Under the pieces are notes generated by a model. That model was not told the origin of the DNA, did no database searches, and saw only the letters and a program-made list of their open reading frames with translations. The position numbers and the translations under genes were made by a program. A stretch of 64,000 nt of DNA, from NCBI GenBank assembly GCA_047602465.1, contig JASGHF010000001.1, positions 2,294,001-2,358,000 on the forward strand, read 5' to 3'. Position 1 is the stretch's first letter. The number at the start of each line of letters is the position of its first letter. This stretch comes from JADZAI01 sp047602465 (GTDB lineage: Bacteria; Pseudomonadota; Alphaproteobacteria; Micropepsales; Micropepsaceae). Positions 15,804-25,285 of this stretch are shown in pieces.

Positions 15804-16795
15804 GCGACGCAGCGATGGGCGTTGGAGCGGGCGGCACGCGGCGCGTGCAGGTGAGCTCGATCCTGCCGGCGGAGACGCTGGCGCGGATGCGGACGCGCAT
15901 TCCCTTCATGGGCGCCATGATGATCCTGCATGCCTGGGCGCTGATTGCGCTGGCCATCGCGATGGTCGACTGGACGCCGGCGCTGCACTGGAGCCTGCTG
16001 ATCGTCACCGTGCCGCTGGCGATCATGGTGGTGGGATCGCGTCAGCTGGGGCTTTCCATTCTGCTGCATGAGGGCGCGCATGGCTGCATGGCGCGCAACC
16101 CAAGCGTCAACATGGCGATCAGCCAGTGGTTCTGCGCGTATCCGGTGTTCGCCGACACCAAGACCTATCGCGATTATCATCTGTCGCATCACGCGCACGC
16201 GCAGACGATGAAAGACCCGGACCTCATTCTGTCGGCGCCGTTTCCGGTGACGGCTGCGAGCTTCCGCCGGAAGATGCTGCGCGATCTGACGGGACAGACG
16301 GGGTTCAAGCAGCGGCGCGCGCAATTGAAGGCGGCGCTGGGCGTGCCCGGGTCGGGCTTTGCGGCGCGGTTGAAAGTGTTCGTGTCGAAGCTGGGCGGGC
16401 CGTTGGCCGCGAATGCGGTGATCCTTGCGGCGATGATCGCAGCGGGGGTGTGGTGGGCCTATCCGCTGCTTTGGATCTTCCCGCTGATCTCGTGGCAGCA
16501 GGCGGTGACGCGGGTGCGCAATATCGCGGAGCATGCGCTGATCCCGGTGGACGGCGATCCGCTGGGCGTTGCGCGCACGACGCAGGCGAACTGGATCACG
16601 CGGCTGTTCCTCGCGCCGTATTACGTGAACTACCACGCCGAGCATCACTTCATGATGTATGTGCCGTGCTACAATCTGCCGAAATTGCACGGCGCGCTGA
16701 TGGCGTCGGGCGCCAAGGAGCGGTTCGTGGTGAGCGCGACGTATCGCGATATTCTGAAGCGCGCGGCGTCGAAGGGCGTGATGCTGGCGGCCTAG
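15800..16795 (+). CDS. Membrane fatty acid desaturase-like di-iron protein
   Basis: A 331-residue integral membrane protein with the three histidine boxes of membrane desaturases and hydroxylases: HEGAHG (box 1), HLSHHAH (box 2) and HAEHHF (box 3), between membrane spans at about residues 35-80 and 200-235. These bind a di-iron centre that uses oxygen to desaturate or hydroxylate a lipid acyl chain. The start ATG 15800 overlaps the TetR stop (ATGA). The substrate cannot be read from the sequence. The gene ends convergently with the coiled-coil/HhH gene, overlapping by 4 bases. Confidence 0.92.
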   Translation: MSDAAMGVGAGGTRRVQVSSILPAETLARMRTRIPFMGAMMILHAWALIALAIAMVDWTPALHWSLLIVTVPLAIMVVGSRQLGLSILLHEGAHGCMARNPSVNMAISQWFCAYPVFADTKTYRDYHLSHHAHAQTMKDPDLILSAPFPVTAASFRRKMLRDLTGQTGFKQRRAQLKAALGVPGSGFAARLKVFVSKLGGPLAANAVILAAMIAAGVWWAYPLLWIFPLISWQQAVTRVRNIAEHALIPVDGDPLGVARTTQANWITRLFLAPYYVNYHAEHHFMMYVPCYNLPKLHGALMASGAKERFVVSATYRDILKRAASKGVMLAA

Positions 16796-17640
16796 ATCTC
16801 TTCGCCGTACTGCGACTGGTGGAGATCGCGGGCCTTTTCGAACCAGTTTTCGGTGGCGGCGCGGCGGGCGAAATTATTGCCCATGGCGCGGCCGATCTCG
16901 GCGGCCTGATCAGGCGTCATCAGCGCGAGCGCGCGATAGGTGACGATGCCCTGGCCGCGCAGGGCCTTTGACATCACGGGGCCGAGACCGGGAATGGCGA
17001 GGAGATCGTCCTCGCCGGGCGCGAGGCCCTGACGGGCGCGGCGCGTGGTGTTGGCGGCGGTGGCGATGGAGGCTTCCAGCTCGGCGATGCGCGCCTGCAT
17101 GGCGTCGACATCGTGCTGGCGGCTGGCGAGATCGCCTTCCATCTCGGCGAGGCGGGCCTGTTCGGCGCGCACGCGCTCGGCCTCTTTCACCGCTTCTTCC
17201 AGTTCGGCCGCAAGCCGGTGCGCTTCTGCATCGGCGGCGGCGATGCGGTGGCGCGACTCCTCGTTCGAGGTGGTGAAGGCGACGCGCATCTGTTCGAGCG
17301 CCTGGGTGCGCTCGGCGGCGAGCGCCTCGGCGGCGCGGACCTGGGCCTTCAGCACGGCTTCGATATCGGCGATGCGCTTGCCGCCATCGTTCTCCAGCGT
17401 GCCGACGCGGGTCTGCGCGGCGTGGAGGTCGGCTTTCAGGCGGGCATTGGCGGCGTCGGCGGCGAGGGACTTGGCCTCGTATTCGGCCTCGGCCGCGCTG
17501 AGGCGCATCGACCAGATGGCGGCGGTGCGTTCATCGCCCGCGCGGGCGTGCGACATGCCCTTCAGCAGCCAGCCGGCGAGGAAGCCGATCGCGGCGGCGG
17601 CGATGATGAGGAACAGCATTTCCGCGATGAGATAGATCAT
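16792..17640 (-). CDS. Membrane-anchored coiled-coil protein with C-terminal HhH domain
   Basis: A 282-residue protein with one N-terminal membrane span (residues 3-27), a long Ala/Glu-rich coiled coil (about 40-205) and a C-terminal helix-hairpin-helix-like domain (DDLLAIPGLGPVMSKALRGQGIVTYRALALM). The 'l..IpGlGp....L...Gi.ty..la.lt' pattern is that of small predicted HhH modules often found after coiled coils, which may bind DNA or another protein. It overlaps the upstream OmpA-like gene by 4 bases, so the two are coupled and could link the inner membrane to the cell wall. Function is inferred only. Confidence 0.75.
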   Translation of the reverse strand: MIYLIAEMLFLIIAAAAIGFLAGWLLKGMSHARAGDERTAAIWSMRLSAAEAEYEAKSLAADAANARLKADLHAAQTRVGTLENDGGKRIADIEAVLKAQVRAAEALAAERTQALEQMRVAFTTSNEESRHRIAAADAEAHRLAAELEEAVKEAERVRAEQARLAEMEGDLASRQHDVDAMQARIAELEASIATAANTTRRARQGLAPGEDDLLAIPGLGPVMSKALRGQGIVTYRALALMTPDQAAEIGRAMGNNFARRAATENWFEKARDLHQSQYGEEI

Positions 17641-19082
17641 GGCCTGACGATAACCTCGATCCGGCGATTGCGCGCCTTGTCTGCATCATTGTCGTTGGAG
17701 GCGATGGGGCGCGCGGCGCCGTAGCCTTTGGCAGAGAGCCGGGCGGCGTCGACGCCGCGCACGATGAGGGCGGCCTCGACGGCGCCGGCGCGGTTTTCCG
17801 AAAGGGTGATGTTCTTCTGGGCGTTGCCGCTGGCGTCGGTGTGGCCGGCGATTTCGAGGCGCGCCTCGGGGCAGGTCGCGGCGATCGCGGCGATCTTCGC
17901 GACCAGCGGCTCGGCGCTGTCGGGGAGTTCGGCGGAGGCGGAGGCGAAGACGACCGGGGTGGCGGCGAGGGCCTCGGAGATCTCAGTCTGGCAGGCGCGG
18001 GCGGGGCTTTCGGCGGGGGAGGTTTCCGCCGTGGCCGGGCCGGCGCCGGAGACGCCGATGGCGGCGGTCCAGGCATAGGCGGCGGGAAGATCGGCGAGGG
18101 ATTTGGCGATGGCGGCCCGCGTGGCGGCGTCTTTGGCGATGGCGTCGAGCGTGAGGCTGCGCCCTTCGAGCGTCATGGTGCCGCTGACGGAGCGGGTGAG
18201 CGCGGTGAGGGCGACGATGGCGGCGTCGGTGAAGGCGCCGTCGGGGGCGGCGGCGTTCAGTTGTGTCTTGTCGTCGAGGGTGAGGCCGGTGCGGTTCAGC
18301 GCGGCGCGGATGGCGGCGCGGGCGGCTTCGGAGGGAAGCTGGCCGGACAAAGCGAGGCGGGAGCCGTCGAAGGCGGCGGCGAGGGTGTAGGTGGTGATGG
18401 CGACGGGGGCCGCGACGGCGTTGACCTCGATGTCGGCGAGCATGGTGAAAGGCTCGGGCAGGCCGGCCAGGAGGTCGCTGGCGCGGGCCCGTGCCTCCTC
18501 GCTGGGGGCGTTGCCGGCGAGGCTGACCGAATGGCCCTCGATGGTGAGGATGGCGTTGGAGAGCGGCTGCATGGCCTTGAGGCCGCCCATCGCGGCTTCC
18601 GGCCAGTTCTCGGAGGGCGGGTTGGGCGCGACGGCGAGGTCGTCGACGATTTTGCGCCCCGGGAAGACGTCGCGGGCGAAGGCGATGAGGCTTTCCCGGG
18701 CGTCGAGCGAGGGCATCGCGCCGGTGAGGGTGAGGGTGGCGCCGGTCCAGGCGGCGGCGAAGCGATAGCCGGGGGTGACGGCGCCGGGGACGGCGGCGCC
18801 GAAAGCGTCGGTCACATGACGGACGCCGAAGACGGCGGCGGCGGCGAGGGCCGCATCGCGCTCGGCGGCGGGACGGGCGGGGCCGTAGAGGGTGATGGTG
18901 CGGCCGTCGGCCTCAGGCGTCACCCCTGAAATGCCGGCGGCCGCCAAGGCGGCGGCCGCGCGGGTCTCAAGGTCGGTCTCGATGGCGGGGGCGGTGGTCC
19001 AGATGCCGATAATGGCGAGCAGCACCAGCGCCGCGGCGGCGATGTACGCGATCAGGCTTCTGCGATCGCGGACATCTTCCAC
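17637..19082 (-). CDS. OmpA-family protein with BON-like repeats
   Basis: A 481-residue protein: N-terminal membrane anchor (residues 10-30, LIAYIAAAALVLLAIIGIW), then a series of BON-like repeats (about residues 35-350, repeated 'aL..aGi.gv....dg..itL.G.a.....r..a...a') and a C-terminal OmpA peptidoglycan-binding domain (ARLEIAGHTDASGNAQKNITLSENRAGAV; YGAARPIASNDN...NRRIEVIV). The plan recalls mycobacterial ArfA (Rv0899). It probably anchors to peptidoglycan from the inner membrane. Start is GTG 19082. It is coupled to the following coiled-coil/HhH gene by a 4-base overlap. Confidence 0.88.
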   Translation of the reverse strand: MEDVRDRRSLIAYIAAAALVLLAIIGIWTTAPAIETDLETRAAAALAAAGISGVTPEADGRTITLYGPARPAAERDAALAAAAVFGVRHVTDAFGAAVPGAVTPGYRFAAAWTGATLTLTGAMPSLDARESLIAFARDVFPGRKIVDDLAVAPNPPSENWPEAAMGGLKAMQPLSNAILTIEGHSVSLAGNAPSEEARARASDLLAGLPEPFTMLADIEVNAVAAPVAITTYTLAAAFDGSRLALSGQLPSEAARAAIRAALNRTGLTLDDKTQLNAAAPDGAFTDAAIVALTALTRSVSGTMTLEGRSLTLDAIAKDAATRAAIAKSLADLPAAYAWTAAIGVSGAGPATAETSPAESPARACQTEISEALAATPVVFASASAELPDSAEPLVAKIAAIAATCPEARLEIAGHTDASGNAQKNITLSENRAGAVEAALIVRGVDAARLSAKGYGAARPIASNDNDADKARNRRIEVIVRP

Positions 19083-19104
19083 GTGTGACCCGCTCTCCTG
19101 TCGC

Positions 19105-19884
<780 letters not shown>

Positions 19885-20108
19885 GTGTCTCTCCCCTGTC
19901 GGCCTGAGGCCGGTGTCGATCAATGTCGTTAAGGCGGGCGGACTTAGCAGATCGGGCGGGGAGGGTTAAGGGGCAGCTTCCGTCCGCGCCATCACGTAAA
20001 GCGCAGCTTTTTATGCCGGGCGCGGAAATTCCCTGCATCCAAACAGACCCTCACGCGCATCCAACCTTCCGAACAGACGCTGGCCGCCATGCGGCCTTCC
20101 GTAAGGGG

Positions 20109-21620
20109 ATGCAGACAGTGATTTCATCGATCCGGCGCATGTTGTCCGGGCCATGCCGGGCCATTTTGTTCCTGACCGCGGCGCTGGCTGCGGGTCCGGC
20201 CGCGATGGCCGAGATATCCACGACCCTGCCGGATACGCAGACGGGCAGGATCGGGGCGATGCTGATCCAGCATATCAACGAGGATACACCCGAGCGCATC
20301 GAGGCCTGGGCGGCGACGATCCTGTCGGCGTCGGTCAGCGATGCCGACAAGGCCGATGTGCTGAAGAAGCTCGGCTCGGCGGTGCGCGACAGCGGGGGCG
20401 TCGATCTGGTCGACGCGCGCACGCAAGGCCCGCCGGGCATGCTGGTCGTGACGGTGAAGGGGCGCAAGGCCGGGCAGCTCGTGGCGGTCGTGCTGCTGCC
20501 CGATGCGGCGGAGCCGGCGAAGCTGGCGATGTTCGACATGGTCGCGGTCGATGATCCCGCGCTCTATGCGGACTGGCCCAAGGGCGCGACGCCGCAGGCC
20601 GACATCCTGCGTCTCGCCGGCGAGGCGCTGGACCGGCTCGCCAGCACTGTCGATTTCTCGGGATGCCTGAGCATTTCGGACGGCGCGAACACCATCTTCG
20701 AGGCGTGCCGGGGCATCGCCGACCGCAATGCCGGCGTGGCGGCGGACCTGCAGACGAAGTTCCATATCGCCTCGGCGGGCAAGATGTTCACGGCGGTCGC
20801 GATCGCGCAGCTCGTCGAGGCGGGCAAATTGTCGTGGGACACGACGCTCGCGCAAGCCGTGCCGGAATATCCCGACCGCGCGGCGGCGGAGACGATCACC
20901 GTCTGGCAACTGCTGCATCACACGGCAGGACTTGGCGATTTTTTCGTGCCGGAGTTCTTCCAGAACCGCGAGACGTTCGTGAATCCTGCCGACTATCTGG
21001 ATCTCATCGCCAGGCAGCCCAAGGCCGGCGAGCCGGGCGTGGACTGGAGCTACAGCAACGCCGGTTACGTCCTGCTCGGCCGCATCGTCGAGAACGTCTC
21101 GGGCGAGGGTTATTTCGACTACGTCCAGCGCCATGTCTTCGCGCCCGCCGGCATGACCGACAGCGGCTTCGACGCGCTGGACGACGTCACGCCCAGGCTG
21201 GCGTCCGGCTATTTCAAGGACGGGGCGTTCGCGACCGTCTGGAAGGCGAACGCGATGACCCTGCCCTTCAAGGGCAGCCCGGCCGGGGGCGGCTATTCGA
21301 CCAGCACCGACCTGCTGCGGTTCGCGGCGGCGCTGCGCGGCGGCAGGCTGGTGAAGCCGGAGACGCTGCAGAAGATGTTCGAGGACGCGATCCCGGCCGG
21401 GCCTGGCGCCTATGCCGCCGGGTTCGGCGACCGTCCTTCGCATGACCGCCATATAAGGGGCCATTCGGGCGGCGCGCCGGGGATGAGCGCCAATCTCGCC
21501 ATCGTCTGGGAAACGGGCGCGGCGGTCGCGGTGACCAGCAACCAGGGCGAATCTGCGACCGCGATGCTGCTGTCGGAGCGGATCGCCGATCTGCTCGCCG
21601 CCGAGGGCGCGGCGCCGTGA
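20109..21620 (+). CDS. Exported serine hydrolase, beta-lactamase-related (class C fold)
   Basis: A 503-residue protein with a signal peptide (RAILFLTAALAAGPAAMAE) from ATG 20109 (AAGGGG upstream). Residues 25-190 form a domain of unknown type; the rest is a class-C beta-lactamase/esterase/D-Ala peptidase domain with SxxK (ASAGK, Ser about 222), YSN (WSYSNAGY, about 314) and a third motif HSGG (about 452). Such periplasmic enzymes act on esters or peptides; antibiotic resistance should not be assumed. It is followed 52 bases later by the membrane protein and sigma factor genes. Confidence 0.88.
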   Translation: MQTVISSIRRMLSGPCRAILFLTAALAAGPAAMAEISTTLPDTQTGRIGAMLIQHINEDTPERIEAWAATILSASVSDADKADVLKKLGSAVRDSGGVDLVDARTQGPPGMLVVTVKGRKAGQLVAVVLLPDAAEPAKLAMFDMVAVDDPALYADWPKGATPQADILRLAGEALDRLASTVDFSGCLSISDGANTIFEACRGIADRNAGVAADLQTKFHIASAGKMFTAVAIAQLVEAGKLSWDTTLAQAVPEYPDRAAAETITVWQLLHHTAGLGDFFVPEFFQNRETFVNPADYLDLIARQPKAGEPGVDWSYSNAGYVLLGRIVENVSGEGYFDYVQRHVFAPAGMTDSGFDALDDVTPRLASGYFKDGAFATVWKANAMTLPFKGSPAGGGYSTSTDLLRFAAALRGGRLVKPETLQKMFEDAIPAGPGAYAAGFGDRPSHDRHIRGHSGGAPGMSANLAIVWETGAAVAVTSNQGESATAMLLSERIADLLAAEGAAP

Positions 21621-21672
21621 CGTCCGGACCGGCGCATCCCATACTCAAGCCATTCTTGCAGGAGCGACTTTG

Positions 21673-22062
21673 ATGGAATCCGAATTCCCCATCATCCCCG
21701 CCATCATGATCCCCGCCGTCGTGATGCTGGCGCCCGTGCTGGCCGCCGTGATCGTGCTGCGCTATCGCCGGTCCCAGACCGAGGCGCGCTATCGCACGCT
21801 GCTTCAACTGGCGGACAAGGGCGTGGACCTGCCGCATGAGCTGCTGGCCGAACCGTCCATCGCCCATGTCGAACGCCGCCGGGGGCTGGTGCTGATCGCC
21901 GGGGGCCTGGGGCTGATGGCGATGCTGCTTGCGTTGCCGTTCGAGACCCATGACGGCCAGCGCATCGCGAGCCTGTGGGGCATCGGCCTGCTGCCGCTGG
22001 TGACGGGTCTGGGCTATCTCGCGAGCTGGTGGCTGAACCGGCGCGATGACATGCGTGGCTGA
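21673..22062 (+). CDS. Small membrane protein (DUF6249-like)
   Basis: A 129-residue protein with three membrane spans (about residues 9-29, 73-91 and 100-118) and a short cytoplasmic loop RYRRSQTEARYRTLLQLADKG. The 'yrtL.ql.dKG..lP..ll' stretch is typical of small membrane proteins encoded next to ECF sigma factors. It overlaps the sigma factor gene by 17 bases, so it is likely a member of that regulatory unit. Function unproven. Confidence 0.75.
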   Translation: MESEFPIIPAIMIPAVVMLAPVLAAVIVLRYRRSQTEARYRTLLQLADKGVDLPHELLAEPSIAHVERRRGLVLIAGGLGLMAMLLALPFETHDGQRIASLWGIGLLPLVTGLGYLASWWLNRRDDMRG

Positions 22063-22630
22063 TCACGCAGCAGACGCGCGCGCCGATCAGGCATTGGTGG
22101 CGCGTGCGCTGCTGAGCGATGACCGGCGCGCGTTCGAGCAGCTGTTGCGCCGCCATCAGGGGATGGTGCGCGCGCAGCTGCGCCGTCTGACGCATGGCGA
22201 CGCCGCCCGGGCCGACGATCTGGCGCAGGAGACATTCCTGCTGGCCTGGCGGAAGCTGCACCAGTTTCGGGGCGAGGCGCGGTTCGCCACCTGGCTCTAT
22301 CGCATCGCCTATTCCTGCTTTCTGCAGGCCCATCGCAGGCGGCCGCCGGTGACAGACGAGATCGGCGGCGATGAGCCGGGTGAGACGCACCCGCCGTCCG
22401 ATGCGATCGACCTGCGGCTCGATGTCGAGCGCGCGATGCGGCTGTTGTCCGGTGACGAGCAGGTCGTGCTGACGCATTGCGTGCAGCTGGGCCTCAGCCA
22501 TGACGAGGCGGCCTATGTGCTGGGCCTGCCGCTCGGCACGGTGAAATCGCATGTGGCGCGCGGCAAGGCCAAGCTGCGCGCCTTGCTGGCGGACTGGCAA
22601 CATACCCCCCGGGAGGAGCAACCGTCATGA
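22046..22630 (+). CDS. RNA polymerase ECF sigma factor
   Basis: A 194-residue sigma-70 family ECF factor. Region 2 is seen in DDRRAFEQLLRRHQGMVRAQLRRL...ADDLAQETFLLAWRKLHQFRGEARFATWLYRIAY, region 4 in LSGDEQVVLTHCVQLGLSHDEAAYVLGLPLGTVKSHVARGKAKL. The spacing and length are normal. It sits between two small membrane proteins, overlapping both (ATGA at its 3' end), which suggests that one or both act as anti-sigma factors. No promoter motif can be predicted with confidence. Confidence 0.94.
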   Translation: MTCVADHAADARADQALVARALLSDDRRAFEQLLRRHQGMVRAQLRRLTHGDAARADDLAQETFLLAWRKLHQFRGEARFATWLYRIAYSCFLQAHRRRPPVTDEIGGDEPGETHPPSDAIDLRLDVERAMRLLSGDEQVVLTHCVQLGLSHDEAAYVLGLPLGTVKSHVARGKAKLRALLADWQHTPREEQPS

Positions 22631-22950
22631 ACGACAAAGCGGATGACGACATCGACGCCCTGCTGCGCGCCGCGTTCGAGGGGCCGGTCCCGCCGGGCGA
22701 TTTCTGCGACCGGGTGATGGCGCGGCTGCCGGTCCGGCGGCGGCGCTTTCCCTGGACGGTCGCCGCAGGACTTGCGGCGGGTGTGGCGTTCTGCGGGTGG
22801 AGCCTTGGCGCGGCGCCGCTTGCGCGGACCGGGTGGCGGGATTGGTTTTCCGGCGATCTGACCGCGCCGGCCGTCATCCTGATGCTCGCGGCGGCGGGTT
22901 TTGCCGTTCTGGCGTCGGTCTGGACGATGACGGAGGCCACGGAGCGGTAG
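22627..22950 (+). CDS. Small membrane protein, putative anti-sigma factor
   Basis: A 107-residue protein overlapping the sigma factor stop by 4 bases. The N-terminal 35 residues (DDDIDALLRAAFEGPVPPGDFCDRVMARLP) look like a short cytoplasmic anti-sigma-type helix region, followed by two membrane spans (about 43-62 and 79-100). Position, coupling and layout fit a membrane anti-sigma factor, but the conserved zinc motif (HxxxCxxC) is absent. The 205 bases that follow are GC-rich and hold no clear gene. Confidence 0.65.
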   Translation: MNDKADDDIDALLRAAFEGPVPPGDFCDRVMARLPVRRRRFPWTVAAGLAAGVAFCGWSLGAAPLARTGWRDWFSGDLTAPAVILMLAAAGFAVLASVWTMTEATER

Positions 22951-23154
22951 GGTCGCCGCGCCGGGAGCCGGTTTCCCGCCGGGGGCGGGCGCACGAGCCT
23001 TCCTGCCGCCCGGGTGGCGCCGCAATTCCGCCGTGGCCGGGGTGTCAAAGACGCTTCCCGCCCGTCGGGTGCGCACCGTCACGGATGCGCGTTTACCGGG
23101 CGGAAGCGTTCCATGGTAAAAGGAACGCCATTCTTGGGGTTTTACGGGATTTCG

Positions 23155-24315
23155 ATGTCCATCTCTTCGCGGCGGCTGATCGCCGCCCTCGCCGCCGGCA
23201 CTGCGCTGGCCGGCGTTCCGGCCATGGCGGCCCAGCTCTATGGAACGGAAGTCGTCCAGCAGGCGACGATCCGCTTCTACAGTCTCGATGGCTCCGACTA
23301 TTCCGGCTGGCAGGCGGTGACGCCGCTGACCGTGGTGGGCACCTACGATCTCGGCCCCTCGTTCGACATCGATCTCAGCGCCAAGACGGCCTGGGTGGTC
23401 GCGGAGGCCGACGTGTTCGGCTCGTCGTTCGACTATTCGGGTCTGTCCGACACGGTGGCGGGCGCGACGGTGACCTATACGGGCGCTGCGAGCTGGCAGC
23501 CTTTCGTGACGCTGGACCTCAACCTGCCGACGGGCCAGCCGGCGCTGACCTATTCCGAGGCGATGACGCTGGCCGATCCCGACCTCGTGGACCTGTCGCG
23601 TTACGGCGAGGGCTTCAACGCCAATCTGTCGGCGGGCGCGAGCTTCTTCCTGAACCCCAACTGGACGCTGACCGCAGCGCTCGGTTTCAACTGGCGCGGC
23701 GCCTATGAACCGTTCGACGGCTCCAGCAACGAGTTCGATCCCGGCGACCAGTTCACCGGCATCCTGCGCATCCAGTACCTGACCGAGACGCGCTTCGCCT
23801 CGCTGCAGCTGCGCTATCGCAGCGAAGGGGCGAGCGAGCTTTACGGCGATCCGTTCGTCGAACCCGGCGACCGGATCGAGCTGAAGGGCGAGGCCGCCTT
23901 CCAGCTCGACGAGAAATCGACGCTGTCGGTCCTCGCCAGCGGATCGTGGTGGAACAAGAACAGCTATTACGACTTCTTCGCCGACGCGGTGGTGGAAGAG
24001 GCCGCCAACACCAACGGCGCGGTCTATTACGGCGAGATCAAATACCAGCGCGATCTGGGCGCGGTGGATCTGCGCGCCTTCGTGTCGGTGAAACGCCGCA
24101 CGGACAACGATTACGACACGGTCGATTTCCGCTTCCGCCCGCAGCGCACGGTGTGGCGCGTCGGCACCTCGATCGACTACGCGGTCAGCGAGCAGACCGC
24201 GCTGACGCTGGGCGCGACCGCCGGACAGGTGATCGACGACAGCGGCGTCTTCTCGTCCAGCGATCTCGTCTACGCCAACTGGTCGGTCACGGCCGGCGCC
24301 AGCTTCTCGTTCTGA
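23155..24315 (+). CDS. Outer-membrane beta-barrel protein, unknown function
   Basis: About 386 residues from ATG 23155, which gives a clean signal peptide (RRLIAALAAGTALAGVPAMA); ATG 23113 is an alternative that adds 14 residues. The mature protein is rich in alternating aromatic beta-strands (FASLQLRYRSEG, YGEIKYQRDLGAVDLRAFVSVKRR) and ends in a terminal Phe (SVTAGASFSF), the typical outer-membrane insertion signal. It lies 13 bases upstream of an exported FecR-domain protein, so the two may form a surface unit. No family name is recognised. Confidence 0.78.
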   Translation: MSISSRRLIAALAAGTALAGVPAMAAQLYGTEVVQQATIRFYSLDGSDYSGWQAVTPLTVVGTYDLGPSFDIDLSAKTAWVVAEADVFGSSFDYSGLSDTVAGATVTYTGAASWQPFVTLDLNLPTGQPALTYSEAMTLADPDLVDLSRYGEGFNANLSAGASFFLNPNWTLTAALGFNWRGAYEPFDGSSNEFDPGDQFTGILRIQYLTETRFASLQLRYRSEGASELYGDPFVEPGDRIELKGEAAFQLDEKSTLSVLASGSWWNKNSYYDFFADAVVEEAANTNGAVYYGEIKYQRDLGAVDLRAFVSVKRRTDNDYDTVDFRFRPQRTVWRVGTSIDYAVSEQTALTLGATAGQVIDDSGVFSSSDLVYANWSVTAGASFSF

Positions 24316-24328
24316 GGCCCGAAGCCCC

Positions 24329-25243
24329 ATGAAACTGAAACTTTCCCTTCTGTTCGCGGCGCTGATGAGCGCCAGCGCCATGGCGCAATCGGTCGGCGAG
24401 GTCGCCGATGTCCAGAACATCGCCTGGCGCACGCCGCCCGACGCCTCGCGCCTGGAAGCGCGGGCGCTGGACGCCATCGTGCGCGACGAGACGCTGGAGA
24501 CCGGCGCGGAATCGGGCCTGCTGGTGACGTTCGCCGACGGGTCGGAGCTGACGCTCGGCGAGAACGCGAACGCGGTGATCGACGAGTTCACCTATGCCGG
24601 GCCCGAGACCGGCGGCACCTCCATCGCCGTCGTCAAAGGCGTGTTCCGCTGGATCTCCGGCGCGATCCCGGAAGAGAATGTCGAGATCAATACGCCGAAG
24701 GCGGCCATCGGCGTGCGCGGCACCGAGATCTTCATGCTGGTGCAGGGCGATGGTTCGAGCCTGATCGTCACCGATGGCGGCGAGATTTCGGTGACCTCGA
24801 AGACGACCGGCCAGCGCGTCATCGTGCCGGCCGGATTCCAGGTCGCGGTCGGCGCGGACGGAGCCTTGAGCGAGGTGACCGAGGCCGGCGATCCCGGCAT
24901 CGTGCCGCCGGGCCTGCCCGTGCCGCCCAAAATGCTGCCCTCGCGCGCCGCATCGGCCGGCGGCAAGCCGTCGGACCAGTATCAGCAGCAGGCCGCGACC
25001 GATGGCGAAACGAAGACCGCATCGCTCGCCGACTACCTCGTCTGGGAAGAGACGCTGGACCCCAACCGCCGCCTCAACGGCGCGGGCGCGGATATCGCCC
25101 GGACCCGGGCCATCGCCGATCTGACCGAGGACACCTCGGCGCTGCGCTCGGGCGCCGGCCGTTCGGTGCGCCGTCCGGCGGATGAGGATCGCCAGAACGA
25201 GCAGGAAGAGGTCTACGACAACCGCTCGGTCGGCGCCCCCTGA
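24329..25243 (+). CDS. Exported FecR-domain protein
   Basis: A 304-residue protein with a Sec signal peptide (LSLLFAALMSASAMAQ). A FecR domain spans about residues 20-170: 'DETLETGAESGLLVTFADGSELTLGENA', 'VKGVFRWISGAI', 'NTPKAAIGVRGTEIFM'. The C-terminal third is low-complexity and charged, with EDRQNEQEEVYDNRS near the end. Free exported FecR domains of this type are thought to be surface or periplasmic binding modules. It is co-transcribed with the beta-barrel gene upstream. It converges on the DUF4336 gene at 25286. Confidence 0.85.
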   Translation: MKLKLSLLFAALMSASAMAQSVGEVADVQNIAWRTPPDASRLEARALDAIVRDETLETGAESGLLVTFADGSELTLGENANAVIDEFTYAGPETGGTSIAVVKGVFRWISGAIPEENVEINTPKAAIGVRGTEIFMLVQGDGSSLIVTDGGEISVTSKTTGQRVIVPAGFQVAVGADGALSEVTEAGDPGIVPPGLPVPPKMLPSRAASAGGKPSDQYQQQAATDGETKTASLADYLVWEETLDPNRRLNGAGADIARTRAIADLTEDTSALRSGAGRSVRRPADEDRQNEQEEVYDNRSVGAP

Positions 25244-25285
25244 TCGTTCAGGACCGAGGCCGGCCTTCCGCCTTTCCGGCGGCGG

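Noticed and set aside
20109..21620. Beta-lactamase resistance gene
   Set aside because: Motifs fit the wide serine beta-lactamase-like hydrolase family (esterases, peptidases); the third motif is HSGG rather than KTG and there is an extra N-terminal domain.
24329..25243. Classical FecR anti-sigma regulator for the nearby ECF sigma factor
   Set aside because: The protein begins with a cleavable Sec signal peptide and has no cytoplasmic anti-sigma part, so it cannot act as a standard FecR.
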